NCBI GenBank assembly: GCA_028285595.1
Contig: JANQOW010000102.1
Span: 1 to 53,673, forward strand
Source: Hyphomicrobiales bacterium
Lineage (GTDB): Bacteria > Pseudomonadota > Alphaproteobacteria > Rhizobiales > CAJQND01
Direction of reading: 5' to 3'
DNA: 53,673 bases
The translations under genes were made by a program, and so were the position numbers. The notes beneath the pieces were generated by a model. It ran no database searches, was not told the DNA's origin, and was given only the letters and a program-made list of their open reading frames with translations. Of the stretch, positions 34,402 to 42,356 are shown in pieces; within the stretch, counting starts at the first letter, position 1; each line of letters opens with the position of its first letter.

Positions 34402-35175
34402 ATGTCAGATTTCATTCTCACAGATATCAGAGACCAAACGTGCCTCATCACCCTCAACCGGCCGGAGGTCTTAAACGCCTGGCACACGCAGATGCGCGAG
34501 GATCTGAAGCAAGCGCTCAAAGACGCCGATGACAATCCGGAAGTGCGGGCCATCGTTCTGACCGGAACCGGCGAGCGGGCCTTTAGCGCCGGGCAGGACC
34601 TGAACGAGACCAAGACCTTCGATCCTGACCGGGCCGAGGCCTGGATTGGTGAATGGCGCGAGCTGTACACCACCATTCGGGGACTGACCAAGCCGCTGAT
34701 TGCGGCACTCAATGGCGTTGCAGCCGGGTCGGCCTTTCAAGTCGCGCTCTTGTGCGATGTGCGCATCGGGCATGAAGGTGTGACCATGGGCCAACCGGAG
34801 ATCAACTCAGGGATTGCCAGCAATTTGGGCCCATGGATTATGCGCGAGCATTTGGGCCTCTCGCGCACCATTGAACTCACGCTGTCGGGCCGCATGATGA
34901 GCGCAGAAGAATGCGCCGCGTTGGGGCTCATTCATCGCTTGGTGACGCCTGGCCTGGTGTTGGTCGAGGCGCTGAAGGTCGCCGAAGAACTGGCTGAAAA
35001 ACCGCCCGTCGCCATGCGCCTCACCAAAAGCTGGTTTGCCGAGATGACGCAAGCCGGATTTGATGAGGCCATGGATGCAGGCGTCCGCAACCAGCGGGCC
35101 TCCTATGGCACAGATGAGCCTGCGCGCATGATGGAGGCGTTCCTGGCGCGCAGGAGCGCCAGAAATGTTCGTTGA
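34402..35175 (+). CDS. Enoyl-CoA hydratase/isomerase (crotonase) family protein
   Basis: A 257-residue cytoplasmic crotonase-fold protein; the ATG at 34402 gives the normal start MSDFILTDIRDQTCLITLNR. The oxyanion-hole loop FSAGQDL (61-67) and the second Glu, E133 in MGQPEINSG, are present. At the place of the first catalytic Glu of hydratases (NGxxxGGGCE) the sequence is NGVAAGSAFQVALLCD, giving Gln113 and Ser110 in place of Glu and Gly. It is therefore unlikely to be a standard hydratase and may be an isomerase, lyase or hydrolase. It overlaps the ligase gene by 11 bases, so the ligase probably makes its CoA substrate. Confidence 0.9.
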   Translation: MSDFILTDIRDQTCLITLNRPEVLNAWHTQMREDLKQALKDADDNPEVRAIVLTGTGERAFSAGQDLNETKTFDPDRAEAWIGEWRELYTTIRGLTKPLIAALNGVAAGSAFQVALLCDVRIGHEGVTMGQPEINSGIASNLGPWIMREHLGLSRTIELTLSGRMMSAEECAALGLIHRLVTPGLVLVEALKVAEELAEKPPVAMRLTKSWFAEMTQAGFDEAMDAGVRNQRASYGTDEPARMMEAFLARRSARNVR

Positions 35176-36601
35176 CGCGCTTGCCAAACTCGCAAAGCGC
35201 AACCCTGAGCACGTTTTTGCAACACTGAACGGCACAGACCTCAGCGCCGCTCAACTCCATCAGGCGGCATCAGCCTTTGCCGCGCATGTCACAGAGATGG
35301 GCCTTAAGCCCGGCGACCGCGCAGCCGTCATGATGAACAACAGTCTGGAAGCCATATGCGTGGTGTTCGGCCTCGCCATGGCAGGGATCGCCTGGGTGCC
35401 GGTGAACCCGCGGTTGGTGGGCCAGAGCCTTTCTTACCAGTTGGAGCACAGCGAGCCCCAACTGGTGATATGTGACGAAGCGTTCCAACACGCCGTTAAA
35501 GCGCCCAAGCTCATCACACACGGCACCGAAGGCCGCTTGGCCGACATCCTGGGCACCCCCTCCTCCACGTACGATGCAAGTGCCCGCAGCGGCGATGATC
35601 TCTTCGCCATCATGTACACCTCCGGGACTACCGGTCCGCCAAAGGGCGTCATGATCACCCACCGCATGATGGCCTTTGCCGGACAAGGTGTCCGCCAGGC
35701 CACCGGCGCCCGCGCCGGCGATGTGATGTTCATGTGGGAGCCGCTCTATCATATTGGCGGCGCGCAAATGCTCGTTCTCGGCCTTCTTGTGCCGGTCAGG
35801 CTGGCCCTCACGCCGCGCTTCAGTGCAAGCCGGTTCTGGGATGAGGTCAAGGCCGCAGGTGCGACCCACATTCACTATCTGGGAGGCATTCTGCAAATGC
35901 TGCTGAAGCAACCACCCCGTGCCGACGACCAGGCCCATGGGGTCCGCGTGGCGTGGGGCGGCGGCTGCCCGAAAGAAACCTGGCTGCAGTTTGAAGAGCG
36001 CTTTGCGGTTCCTATTCGCGAATGCTACGGCATGTCTGAAGCGTCAAGCCTCACCAGCGCCAATGTGGCCGGCGTGGTCGGGTCCGTAGGCCAGCCCATG
36101 GAGTGGCTGGACGTGACGATCGCCGGTCCAGACGAGGCCGGCCGCGGAGAGATTCTGGTGCGCCAGCGTGTGCCTGGCGCCCTGTTTTCCGGCTATTTCA
36201 GAAACGCTGATGCCACCGCGAAAACCCTGCGCTCAGGCACACTTCACACAGGCGACCTGGGCTCACTCGACGCGGACGGCAATCTCTATTTCCACGGCCG
36301 CCTTAATGACAGCATCCGTGTAAAAGGTGAGCTGGTGTCAGCCTGGGAAGTGGAAAGTGTGGCCACCACACACCCAGATGTTGAGGAATGCGCAGCCGTT
36401 GGCGCGGATGCTGACGTGGGAGAACAGGAGATCGTTCTCTTCGTCAAACTGGCTCAGGGCTCAAAACTTACCGTTGAAACCCTGGCAGACTGGCTCTCTC
36501 CGCGCCTTGCCGAACACCAGCGTCCAGCCCGCTGCCATGTGGTCGAAGACTTTCCACGCACCCCCAGCCAACGCATCATCAAAGGCGAGCTCACGTCCTA
36601 G
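35165..36601 (+). CDS. AMP-forming acyl-CoA ligase
   Basis: A 478-residue ANL-superfamily enzyme. Motifs in order are YTSGTTGPPKGVMITHRMM, ECYGMSEASSLTS, LHTGDLGSLDADGNLYFHGR and a C-terminal lid ending in RTPSQRIIKGEL. The sequence is rather like carnitine/crotonobetaine-type CoA ligases, but the substrate is not set by what can be seen. It is co-translated with the crotonase-fold protein upstream, and its stop overlaps the prfC stop (convergent) by 4 bases. Confidence 0.9.
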   Translation: MFVDALAKLAKRNPEHVFATLNGTDLSAAQLHQAASAFAAHVTEMGLKPGDRAAVMMNNSLEAICVVFGLAMAGIAWVPVNPRLVGQSLSYQLEHSEPQLVICDEAFQHAVKAPKLITHGTEGRLADILGTPSSTYDASARSGDDLFAIMYTSGTTGPPKGVMITHRMMAFAGQGVRQATGARAGDVMFMWEPLYHIGGAQMLVLGLLVPVRLALTPRFSASRFWDEVKAAGATHIHYLGGILQMLLKQPPRADDQAHGVRVAWGGGCPKETWLQFEERFAVPIRECYGMSEASSLTSANVAGVVGSVGQPMEWLDVTIAGPDEAGRGEILVRQRVPGALFSGYFRNADATAKTLRSGTLHTGDLGSLDADGNLYFHGRLNDSIRVKGELVSAWEVESVATTHPDVEECAAVGADADVGEQEIVLFVKLAQGSKLTVETLADWLSPRLAEHQRPARCHVVEDFPRTPSQRIIKGELTS

Positions 36602-38169
36602 AGCTCTCGCGTCTTGAGGAACTCGATCTCTTCGTTTTTCTGGATCTTGTAATCCAGTTCCCACGCATTCTTCGCCAGAAACACCGGATTGTCATAGCGA
36701 TCGCGCACCGTTTCGTTGCTGTGATACTTCAGGAAGTTATTGAGCGCAGTTTCATTGTCGGATTTGAGCCACACCGCCACCGTGTAGGGCATTGTCTCCA
36801 CGCGGATGTCGATCTTGTACTCCTGCTTGGCGCGCGACATCATCACATCGAGCTGCAGGGTGCCCACAACCCCAATGATCCAATGCGCACCGATGTTGGG
36901 CCGAAACACCTGCACCAGCCCTTCCTCGGCCAAATCCTCCAAGGCCTTGCGCAACTGCTTGGACCGGGTTGCATCGGACAACAGCACCCGGCGCAGCAGT
37001 TCCGGTGCGAACACGGGCAGGCCTGTAAACCGGAGATCCTCGCCTTCAGAAAACGTATCCCCCACCCGCACCGTGCCGTGGTTCGGAATGCCGATTATGT
37101 CGCCCGGTTCTGCGTTTTCTGCGATCTCACGGTCCTGCGCCAGGAAGAAGATGGGGCTGTGCACGAGCATGTCCTTGCCCACGCGCACTTGTTTCAGCTT
37201 CATGCCGCGCTTGAAGTGGCCGGAACACACCCGCAAGAAGGCAACGCGGTCGCGGTGGTTGGAATCCATATTCGCCTGCACCTTGAAGACGAAGCCTGAA
37301 ACCTTTGGTTCGCTGGGTAAAACTTCCCTGGTTTCGGCAGGCGCAGGCTGGGGCGGCGGGGCATAGGTGCCGATCACGTCAAGAAGTGCGTTGACGCCAA
37401 ATTCCCGTAACGCGCTGCCGAAGACGGCCGGCGAGAGATTGCCTTCCCGAAATGCATCCAGATCGAACTCAGAGTAGCCGGCCTGGGCCAGCTCCATCTC
37501 TTCTCTGGCAGCCTCCAGCACAGGTGCTTTCACCAGCGCATCAAGTTGGGGATCGTCAATACCCGAACATTCAATGGTGCGCCCAAACCCTGCACTGCCG
37601 TCTTCGGGCGTTGTGTAATAGAGGTTGTTGACCAGGTCGTAGCACCCATGGAAATCGCTTCCCATGCCGATGGGCCAGACGCGCGGGGCCATATCCAGGG
37701 CCAAACTGTCCTGCAGCTCATCCAACAATTCGAACGGCTCGCGCCCTGCCCTGTCGAGCTTGTTGACGAAGGTCATGATCGGAATATCGCGCAGCCGGCA
37801 CACTTCAAACAGTTTCCGGGTTTGCGCTTCGATGCCTTTGGCTGCATCAATCACCATGATGGCGCTGTCCACCGCGGAGAGCGTGCGGTAGGTGTCCTCG
37901 CTGAAATCTTCGTGGCCGGGCGTATCGAGCAGGTTGAAAATTATATTGTCTTTTTCGAATGTCATCACGGAACTGGTGACCGAGATGCCGCGCTCCTGCT
38001 CAATTTTCATCCAGTCAGACCGCGCCCGGCGCCGGTCGCCGCGCGCCTTTACATCGCCCGCCAACCTGATCGCCCCGCCTGCCAGAAGCAGACGCTCGGT
38101 CAGTGTGGTTTTGCCGGCATCCGGGTGGGAGATGATGGCAAAGGTGCGCCTGCGTTCAAACTCTTCCAT
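36598..38169 (-). CDS. prfC: Peptide chain release factor 3
   Basis: A translational GTPase that recycles RF1 and RF2 from the ribosome. The 523 residues (from MEEFERRRTFAIISHPDAGK) contain G1 HPDAGKTTLTE, the RGISVTSSVM switch I, G3 DTPGHEDFSEDTYR and G4 NKLDR. Domain II (GFVFKVQANMDSNHRDRVAF) identifies RF3 rather than EF-G or LepA. The frame extends 24 codons upstream to an ATG at 38241 with no ribosome site, so I prefer 38169. Confidence 0.95.
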   Translation of the reverse strand: MEEFERRRTFAIISHPDAGKTTLTERLLLAGGAIRLAGDVKARGDRRRARSDWMKIEQERGISVTSSVMTFEKDNIIFNLLDTPGHEDFSEDTYRTLSAVDSAIMVIDAAKGIEAQTRKLFEVCRLRDIPIMTFVNKLDRAGREPFELLDELQDSLALDMAPRVWPIGMGSDFHGCYDLVNNLYYTTPEDGSAGFGRTIECSGIDDPQLDALVKAPVLEAAREEMELAQAGYSEFDLDAFREGNLSPAVFGSALREFGVNALLDVIGTYAPPPQPAPAETREVLPSEPKVSGFVFKVQANMDSNHRDRVAFLRVCSGHFKRGMKLKQVRVGKDMLVHSPIFFLAQDREIAENAEPGDIIGIPNHGTVRVGDTFSEGEDLRFTGLPVFAPELLRRVLLSDATRSKQLRKALEDLAEEGLVQVFRPNIGAHWIIGVVGTLQLDVMMSRAKQEYKIDIRVETMPYTVAVWLKSDNETALNNFLKYHSNETVRDRYDNPVFLAKNAWELDYKIQKNEEIEFLKTREL

Positions 38170-38319
38170 AAGTGATTTGCCTGATTGGGGTCTTGCGCGA
38201 TCGCTGGAGCATGGGTTTACCGCAACCGTGCTGTCATTCAACCGCTAAATTTGGTTGCACCGTGTAAGCCACATGTGCGCCGGGTTGAGACTCGCCCCCG
38301 GATCGGTCTATGGAGCGAT

Positions 38320-39033
38320 ATGGCCGCTAATGCTCTGAAAGAAACCGACCTCTACGCCCCCATAAAACAGTTTCTGGAGGGCCAAGGCTATGAGGTGAAG
38401 AGCGAAGTGGGCGCCGCGGATGTGGTGGCCATGCGCGGTGAAGAAGATCCGGTCATCGTTGAGTTGAAAGCGCGGTTTTCGCTCTCCCTGTTCCACCAAG
38501 CCGTGGAGCGCCAAGCCGTTACGGACGCTGTCTACGTGGCGGTCCCGCGGATCACCGGGAAGGCCTTTCAGAAAGCCGTGCGCAACAATCGCGCGCTGTG
38601 CCGGCGTCTGGGCCTTGGTCTGTTGACCGTACGCATGAAGGACGGCGTTGTGGACGCCATTCTCGATCCAGCGCCCTATAAGCCGCGCCAATCCAAACGG
38701 AAACAGACGCGCCTGTTGCGCGAATTCACACGGTTGGTGGGTGATCCGAACACAGGGGGCTCCACCCGGCGAGGGCTTATGACCGCCTATCGGCAGGATG
38801 CCCTGCGCTGCCTCAATGTGGTGTCGGAAAACGGGCCGACCAAGGCAGCCCTCGTGGCAGCGGCTTCAGGGGTACCCAATGCCCGGCGCCTCATGGCGGA
38901 CAACCATTACGGCTGGTTTGAGCGGACCGCAAAAGGGATCTACGGCCTGAGCCCGAAGGGGGAAAGCGCAAGACGCGAATACAGTTCAGAGCTCAAAACC
39001 CTTCTCAGCACAATGAAAAAGGGCGGCTCCTGA
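38320..39033 (+). CDS. DUF2161 predicted PD-(D/E)XK phosphodiesterase/nuclease
   Basis: A 237-residue soluble protein. The N-terminal ~130 residues carry a restriction-endonuclease-like core: SEVGAADVVAMRG supplies the Asp, VIVELKARFSL the E-x-K, and VERQAVTDAVYVAVPR the next helix and strand. The C-terminal ~70 residues (GPTKAALVAAASGVPNARRL, then YGWFERTAKGIYGLSPKG) look like a winged helix. Family members are named putative phosphodiesterases and no substrate is known. It is divergent from prfC and ends in a terminator shared with rplQ. Confidence 0.85.
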   Translation: MAANALKETDLYAPIKQFLEGQGYEVKSEVGAADVVAMRGEEDPVIVELKARFSLSLFHQAVERQAVTDAVYVAVPRITGKAFQKAVRNNRALCRRLGLGLLTVRMKDGVVDAILDPAPYKPRQSKRKQTRLLREFTRLVGDPNTGGSTRRGLMTAYRQDALRCLNVVSENGPTKAALVAAASGVPNARRLMADNHYGWFERTAKGIYGLSPKGESARREYSSELKTLLSTMKKGGS

Positions 39034-39049
39034 GGGAACCGCCCTTTTT
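39016..39049. terminator. Bidirectional terminator between the DUF2161 gene and rplQ
   Basis: AAAAAGGGCGG (39016-39026) and CCGCCCTTTTT (39039-39049) are exact inverted repeats of 11 bases, giving a GC stem with a T-run on either strand. It ends both the DUF2161 gene and the ribosomal alpha operon. Confidence 0.9.
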
Positions 39050-39069
39050 GTCAAAACATGTTTCGGCGC

Positions 39070-39507
39070 TTATGCTGCGGCGCCCTCTGTTTCGGCCTGC
39101 TCTGCGGCAGCTTCCTGGGTCGGACCGGAATCCTGCCCCTTGGCGTCCGGATCGCGGTCAACGAACTCGATCACCGCCATCGGCGCATTGTCCCCGTGCC
39201 GAAATCCGGCCTTCATGATCCGGATATAGCCGCCATTGCGTTCCGCATAGCGCGTGGCCAGCGTGTCGAACAGCTTGCCCACCTGGGTTTTGTCCTGGAT
39301 CTGGCTGATCGCTTGACGGCGCGCATGCAAGGAGCCGCGCTTTCCAAGGGTCACCAGCTTCTCCACGATCGGCCGCAGCTCTTTAGCCTTGGGCAGGGTC
39401 GTGACGATCTGCTCATGCTTGATCAGCGAGGCCGCCATGTTGGCGAACATCGCCTTGCGGTGACTGGACGTTCTGTTCAGACGGCGCTGTCTAAAACCAT
39501 GGCGCAT
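39070..39507 (-). CDS. rplQ: 50S ribosomal protein L17
   Basis: 145 residues, last gene of the cluster. The core [20 protein letters not shown] and the [13 protein letters not shown] region are standard. After about residue 120 comes an Ala/Glu/Gln-rich tail ([17 protein letters not shown]) that is longer and more acidic than in E. coli L17. It sits near the polypeptide exit tunnel. Cotranscribed with rpoA 49 bases upstream. Confidence 0.97.
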   Translation of the reverse strand: MRHGFRQRRLNRTSSHRKAMFANMAASLIKHEQIVTTLPKAKELRPIVEKLVTLGKRGSLHARRQAISQIQDKTQVGKLFDTLATRYAERNGGYIRIMKAGFRHGDNAPMAVIEFVDRDPDAKGQDSGPTQEAAAEQAETEGAAA

Positions 39508-39556
39508 CTGTCTTCTCCTTAAACTAACACCCTAACTGAGGAGGCTAAGCGCCCGC

Positions 39557-40573
39557 TCAGTATTGATCTTCGAAACGTTTGGCCAGATCGTCGATATTCT
39601 CCGGCGGCCAATTCGGGACTTCCATACCAAGGTGCAGACCCATCTGAGCCAGCACTTCTTTGATCTCGTTCAGCGACTTGCGACCAAAGTTCGGCGTACG
39701 CAGCATTTCGCCTTCCGACTTCTGAATGAGATCGCCAATGTAAACGATATTGTCGTTCTTCAGGCAGTTGGCCGAGCGTACGGAGAGTTCCAGTTCGTCG
39801 ACCTTTTTCAGCAAGGCTGCGTTGAATTCCAGCTCCGGCTGAACTTCCTGCACCTCTGCTTTCTGCGGCTCTTCGAAGTTGATGAAGGTCTGCAGTTGGT
39901 CCTGCAGGATCCGCGCAGCAAAGGCGACGGCATCTTCCGCCGACACAGAGCCATCGGTTTCAAGCGTCATGGTCAGCTTGTCATAGTCAAGGATCTGACC
40001 TTCGCGCGTGTTCTCAACCTTATAGGAAACGCGCTTAACCGGGCTGTAGAGCGAATCGACCGGGATCAGACCGATCGGCGCATCTTCCGGACGGTTGCGG
40101 TCTGCCGGCACATAGCCTTTGCCCACCGAAACGGTGAACTCCATGCGGATGTCCGCATCCTCGTCCAGGGTGCACAACACATGGTCCGGATTCAGGATCT
40201 CGATGTCCGCGGTTTCTTCAATATCACCGGCGGTGACGGAGCCCGGACCTTCTTTGCGCAGGATCAGCCGCTTGGGCCCTTCCACATGCATGCGCAAGGC
40301 AATTTCCTTGATGTTGAGGACCATGTCCGTCACATCTTCACGCACACCGGAAATGGAGGAGAACTCGTGCAGCACCCCATCGATTTGCACCGAGTTCACA
40401 GCCGCCCCTTGAAGCGACGACAACAGAACACGCCGCAACGCGTTTCCAAGGGTCACCCCAAAGCCGCGCTCAAGCGGTTCTGCCACGATGGTTGCCGTAC
40501 GCTGGGCATCACGCCCAGGTTTGATCTCAAGCTTCGTGGGCTTGATCAATTCTTGCCAGTTATTCTGAATCAC
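39557..40573 (-). CDS. rpoA: RNA polymerase alpha subunit
   Basis: 338 residues: the N-terminal dimer and assembly domain ([31 protein letters not shown]), a linker, and the C-terminal domain that contacts UP elements and activators ([39 protein letters not shown]). I chose the GTG at 40573 ([12 protein letters not shown]) because this is the usual alphaproteobacterial start and AGGG lies 8 bases upstream; a TTG seven codons earlier is also in frame. It follows rpsK with a 143-base gap. Confidence 0.97.
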   Translation of the reverse strand: MIQNNWQELIKPTKLEIKPGRDAQRTATIVAEPLERGFGVTLGNALRRVLLSSLQGAAVNSVQIDGVLHEFSSISGVREDVTDMVLNIKEIALRMHVEGPKRLILRKEGPGSVTAGDIEETADIEILNPDHVLCTLDEDADIRMEFTVSVGKGYVPADRNRPEDAPIGLIPVDSLYSPVKRVSYKVENTREGQILDYDKLTMTLETDGSVSAEDAVAFAARILQDQLQTFINFEEPQKAEVQEVQPELEFNAALLKKVDELELSVRSANCLKNDNIVYIGDLIQKSEGEMLRTPNFGRKSLNEIKEVLAQMGLHLGMEVPNWPPENIDDLAKRFEDQY

Positions 40574-40669
40574 GTTCGTGCCCTCATGTCCCAAGTGCCA
40601 ATGTGGGGGTCCGCCTCACCCGTCCGGCACCTTGAGATAAGTTGTTCACTTCTGTTTTTACTCAAACCC

Positions 40670-40699
40670 TTGCGGCCCCATGAGCGGAGACGGCCGCAA
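40670..40699 (-). promoter_or_regulatory. Stable hairpin between rpsK and rpoA
   Basis: TTGCGGCC (40670-40677) and GGCCGCAA (40692-40699) are exact inverted repeats with a 14-base loop. No T-run follows in the direction of transcription, so it is more likely a processing, stability or attenuation structure than a terminator. Confidence 0.45.
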
Positions 40700-40716
40700 A
40701 CAAACTTTAAGCCCAG

Positions 40717-41106
40717 TTAGACGCGGCGCCGCTTGGGAGGGCGGCAGCCATTGTGCGGGATCGGCGTCACATCGCGGATGGAGGTGATCTGGAAGCCCAC
40801 CGACTGCAGCGCCCGAAGCGCGCTTTCCCGGCCGGAGCCCGGGCCGCGCACTTCCACTTCCAAAGTGTTCATGCCGTGCTCTTGAGCTTTCTTGCCTGCA
40901 TCTTCCGCAGCCACCTGAGCGGCAAACGGGGTCGACTTCCGCGAGCCCTTGAAACCCATCATGCCGGCAGAGGCCCACGAGATCGTGTTGCCCTGCACAT
41001 CGGTGATGGTGATCATCGTGTTGTTGAAGCTTGCGTTCACATGCGCCACACCAGAGGTGATGTTCTTGCGTTCCTTGCGGCGCAGGCGCGCTTTATCCTT
41101 GGCCAT
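40717..41106 (-). CDS. rpsK: 30S ribosomal protein S11
   Basis: 129 residues of the platform protein; begins [20 protein letters not shown] and ends with the conserved [20 protein letters not shown]. Second gene of the alpha operon, 27 bases after rpsM. Confidence 0.98.
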   Translation of the reverse strand: MAKDKARLRRKERKNITSGVAHVNASFNNTMITITDVQGNTISWASAGMMGFKGSRKSTPFAAQVAAEDAGKKAQEHGMNTLEVEVRGPGSGRESALRALQSVGFQITSIRDVTPIPHNGCRPPKRRRV

Positions 41107-41133
41107 CTTTACGTTGTCCTTGAGCGGAAAAAA

Positions 41134-41502
41134 TTACTTCTTCTTACCGGCAATTGCCTTGGCCGGGCCTTTGCGGGTCCGGGCATTGGTGTGAGTGCGC
41201 TGACCGCGAACCGGCAGGCCACGACGGTGACGCAGACCACGGTAGCACCCCAGATCCATCAGGCGCTTGATATTCATCGAGTTCTCACGGCGCAGATCAC
41301 CCTCCACCAGATAATCCGCATCGATCGTCTCGCGGATCTGGATGGTTTCTGCATCGCTCAGCTCATTCACGCGCCGCTCGGCGGGAATGGAAAGCTTGCC
41401 GCAAATTTCCTTGGCCTTGGTCCGGCCGATACCGTGAATGTAGGTCAGAGCAATCTCGACCCGCTTATTCGTCGGAATGTTGACGCCAGCAATACGTGCC
41501 AC
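41134..41502 (-). CDS. rpsM: 30S ribosomal protein S13
   Basis: 122 residues: [20 protein letters not shown], the [20 protein letters not shown] end and a Lys-rich tail. The start codon is GTG with GGAGA upstream. It is the first gene of a separately promoted alpha operon (rpsM-rpsK-rpoA-rplQ). rpmJ, often found before it elsewhere, is not here; rpsD is also absent, as is usual outside gammaproteobacteria. Confidence 0.98.
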   Translation of the reverse strand: MARIAGVNIPTNKRVEIALTYIHGIGRTKAKEICGKLSIPAERRVNELSDAETIQIRETIDADYLVEGDLRRENSMNIKRLMDLGCYRGLRHRRGLPVRGQRTHTNARTRKGPAKAIAGKKK

Positions 41503-41593
41503 GTTTCAGTTCTCCAGTTGTCCGATCCGGCAAAACAGCCTTTTCGGCGTGATCTCATCTGATCGGGGTTTCGAAGTGCGCGAAGGCCAGCCT

Positions 41594-41615
41594 CCGGACG
41601 AATCTCCCAGTCCGG
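41594..41615 (-). promoter_or_regulatory. Leader hairpin of the rpsM operon
   Basis: CCGGAC (41594-41599) and GTCCGG (41610-41615) pair around a 10-base loop in the ~140-base leader between the promoter and rpsM. Leaders of alpha operons can be bound by a ribosomal protein to limit translation; that use here is inferred. Confidence 0.4.
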
Positions 41616-41650
41616 GCGCTAGCCACTTGCAACTTTCAAATTGTGGCCGT

Positions 41651-41679
41651 TTTCTAGTCTTCTTCAGCGTCCCCGTCAA
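41651..41679 (-). promoter_or_regulatory. Promoter of the rpsM-rpsK-rpoA-rplQ operon
   Basis: On the minus strand TTGACG (41674-41679) and TAGAAA (41651-41656) are separated by exactly 17 bases in the 200-base gap after adk. This is the best sigma-70-type match I see in the window and sets rpsM apart from the upstream spc genes. Confidence 0.65.
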
Positions 41680-41702
41680 CTGAATAAAACACCAACCCGG
41701 CC

Positions 41703-42356
41703 TTACTTTATTCCGTTCAACACCTCGTCAATTTGACCGGTGACCTGTTCGATCTCGACCATCCCGTCAATTGTCTTCAAAATACCCTTTTCGGCATAGT
41801 AAGGCAGCAAGGGCGCGGTCTCCGCGTGATAGGCATTCAAGCGCTCGCGTACAGTTTCCGGATTGTCGTCTGCGCGCCTAGTGAAGGCTGTGGAGCCGCA
41901 GCGGTCGCAGACCCCCTCCTCCTTCGGGCGCTCGAACGTGTCGTGATAGCCCTTGCCGCAATTGGCGCAGGTATAGCGCCCTGTGATTCGCTCCACCAGG
42001 AACTCATCATCCACGTTGATCTGGATCACCGCGTCCAGTGCATCTCCGCTGTCTGCCAGGATCTTATCCAGCGCCTTGGCTTGGCCCACCGTGCGGGGGA
42101 ACCCGTCCAGAATAAACCCGTTCGCCAGATCCTTGTCCTTCAAACGTTCAGAGACAATGCCCACCACGATCTCATCGGACACCAGGTTGCCGCCGTCCAT
42201 AACCTTCTTGGCCTGCTTGCCAACCTCACTGCCCGAGGCAATGGCCGCGCGCAGCATGTCGCCGGTGGAGAGCTGCACCAGATTATGCACCTGCTCAATG
42301 CGTTTGGCCTGCGTCCCCTTACCGGCACCAGGCGGGCCGAGGAAGATCAGTTTCAC
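41703..42356 (-). CDS. adk: Adenylate kinase
   Basis: Interconverts ATP + AMP and 2 ADP. The 217 residues have the P-loop GPPGAGKGTQAKRIE, the NMP-binding LSTGDMLRAAIASGS and FILDGFPRT. The LID is long and carries four cysteines (CANCGKGYHDTF and later CDRCGS), so it should bind structural zinc, unlike the E. coli enzyme. The GTG start overlaps the secY stop (GTGA). Confidence 0.97.
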   Translation of the reverse strand: MKLIFLGPPGAGKGTQAKRIEQVHNLVQLSTGDMLRAAIASGSEVGKQAKKVMDGGNLVSDEIVVGIVSERLKDKDLANGFILDGFPRTVGQAKALDKILADSGDALDAVIQINVDDEFLVERITGRYTCANCGKGYHDTFERPKEEGVCDRCGSTAFTRRADDNPETVRERLNAYHAETAPLLPYYAEKGILKTIDGMVEIEQVTGQIDEVLNGIK

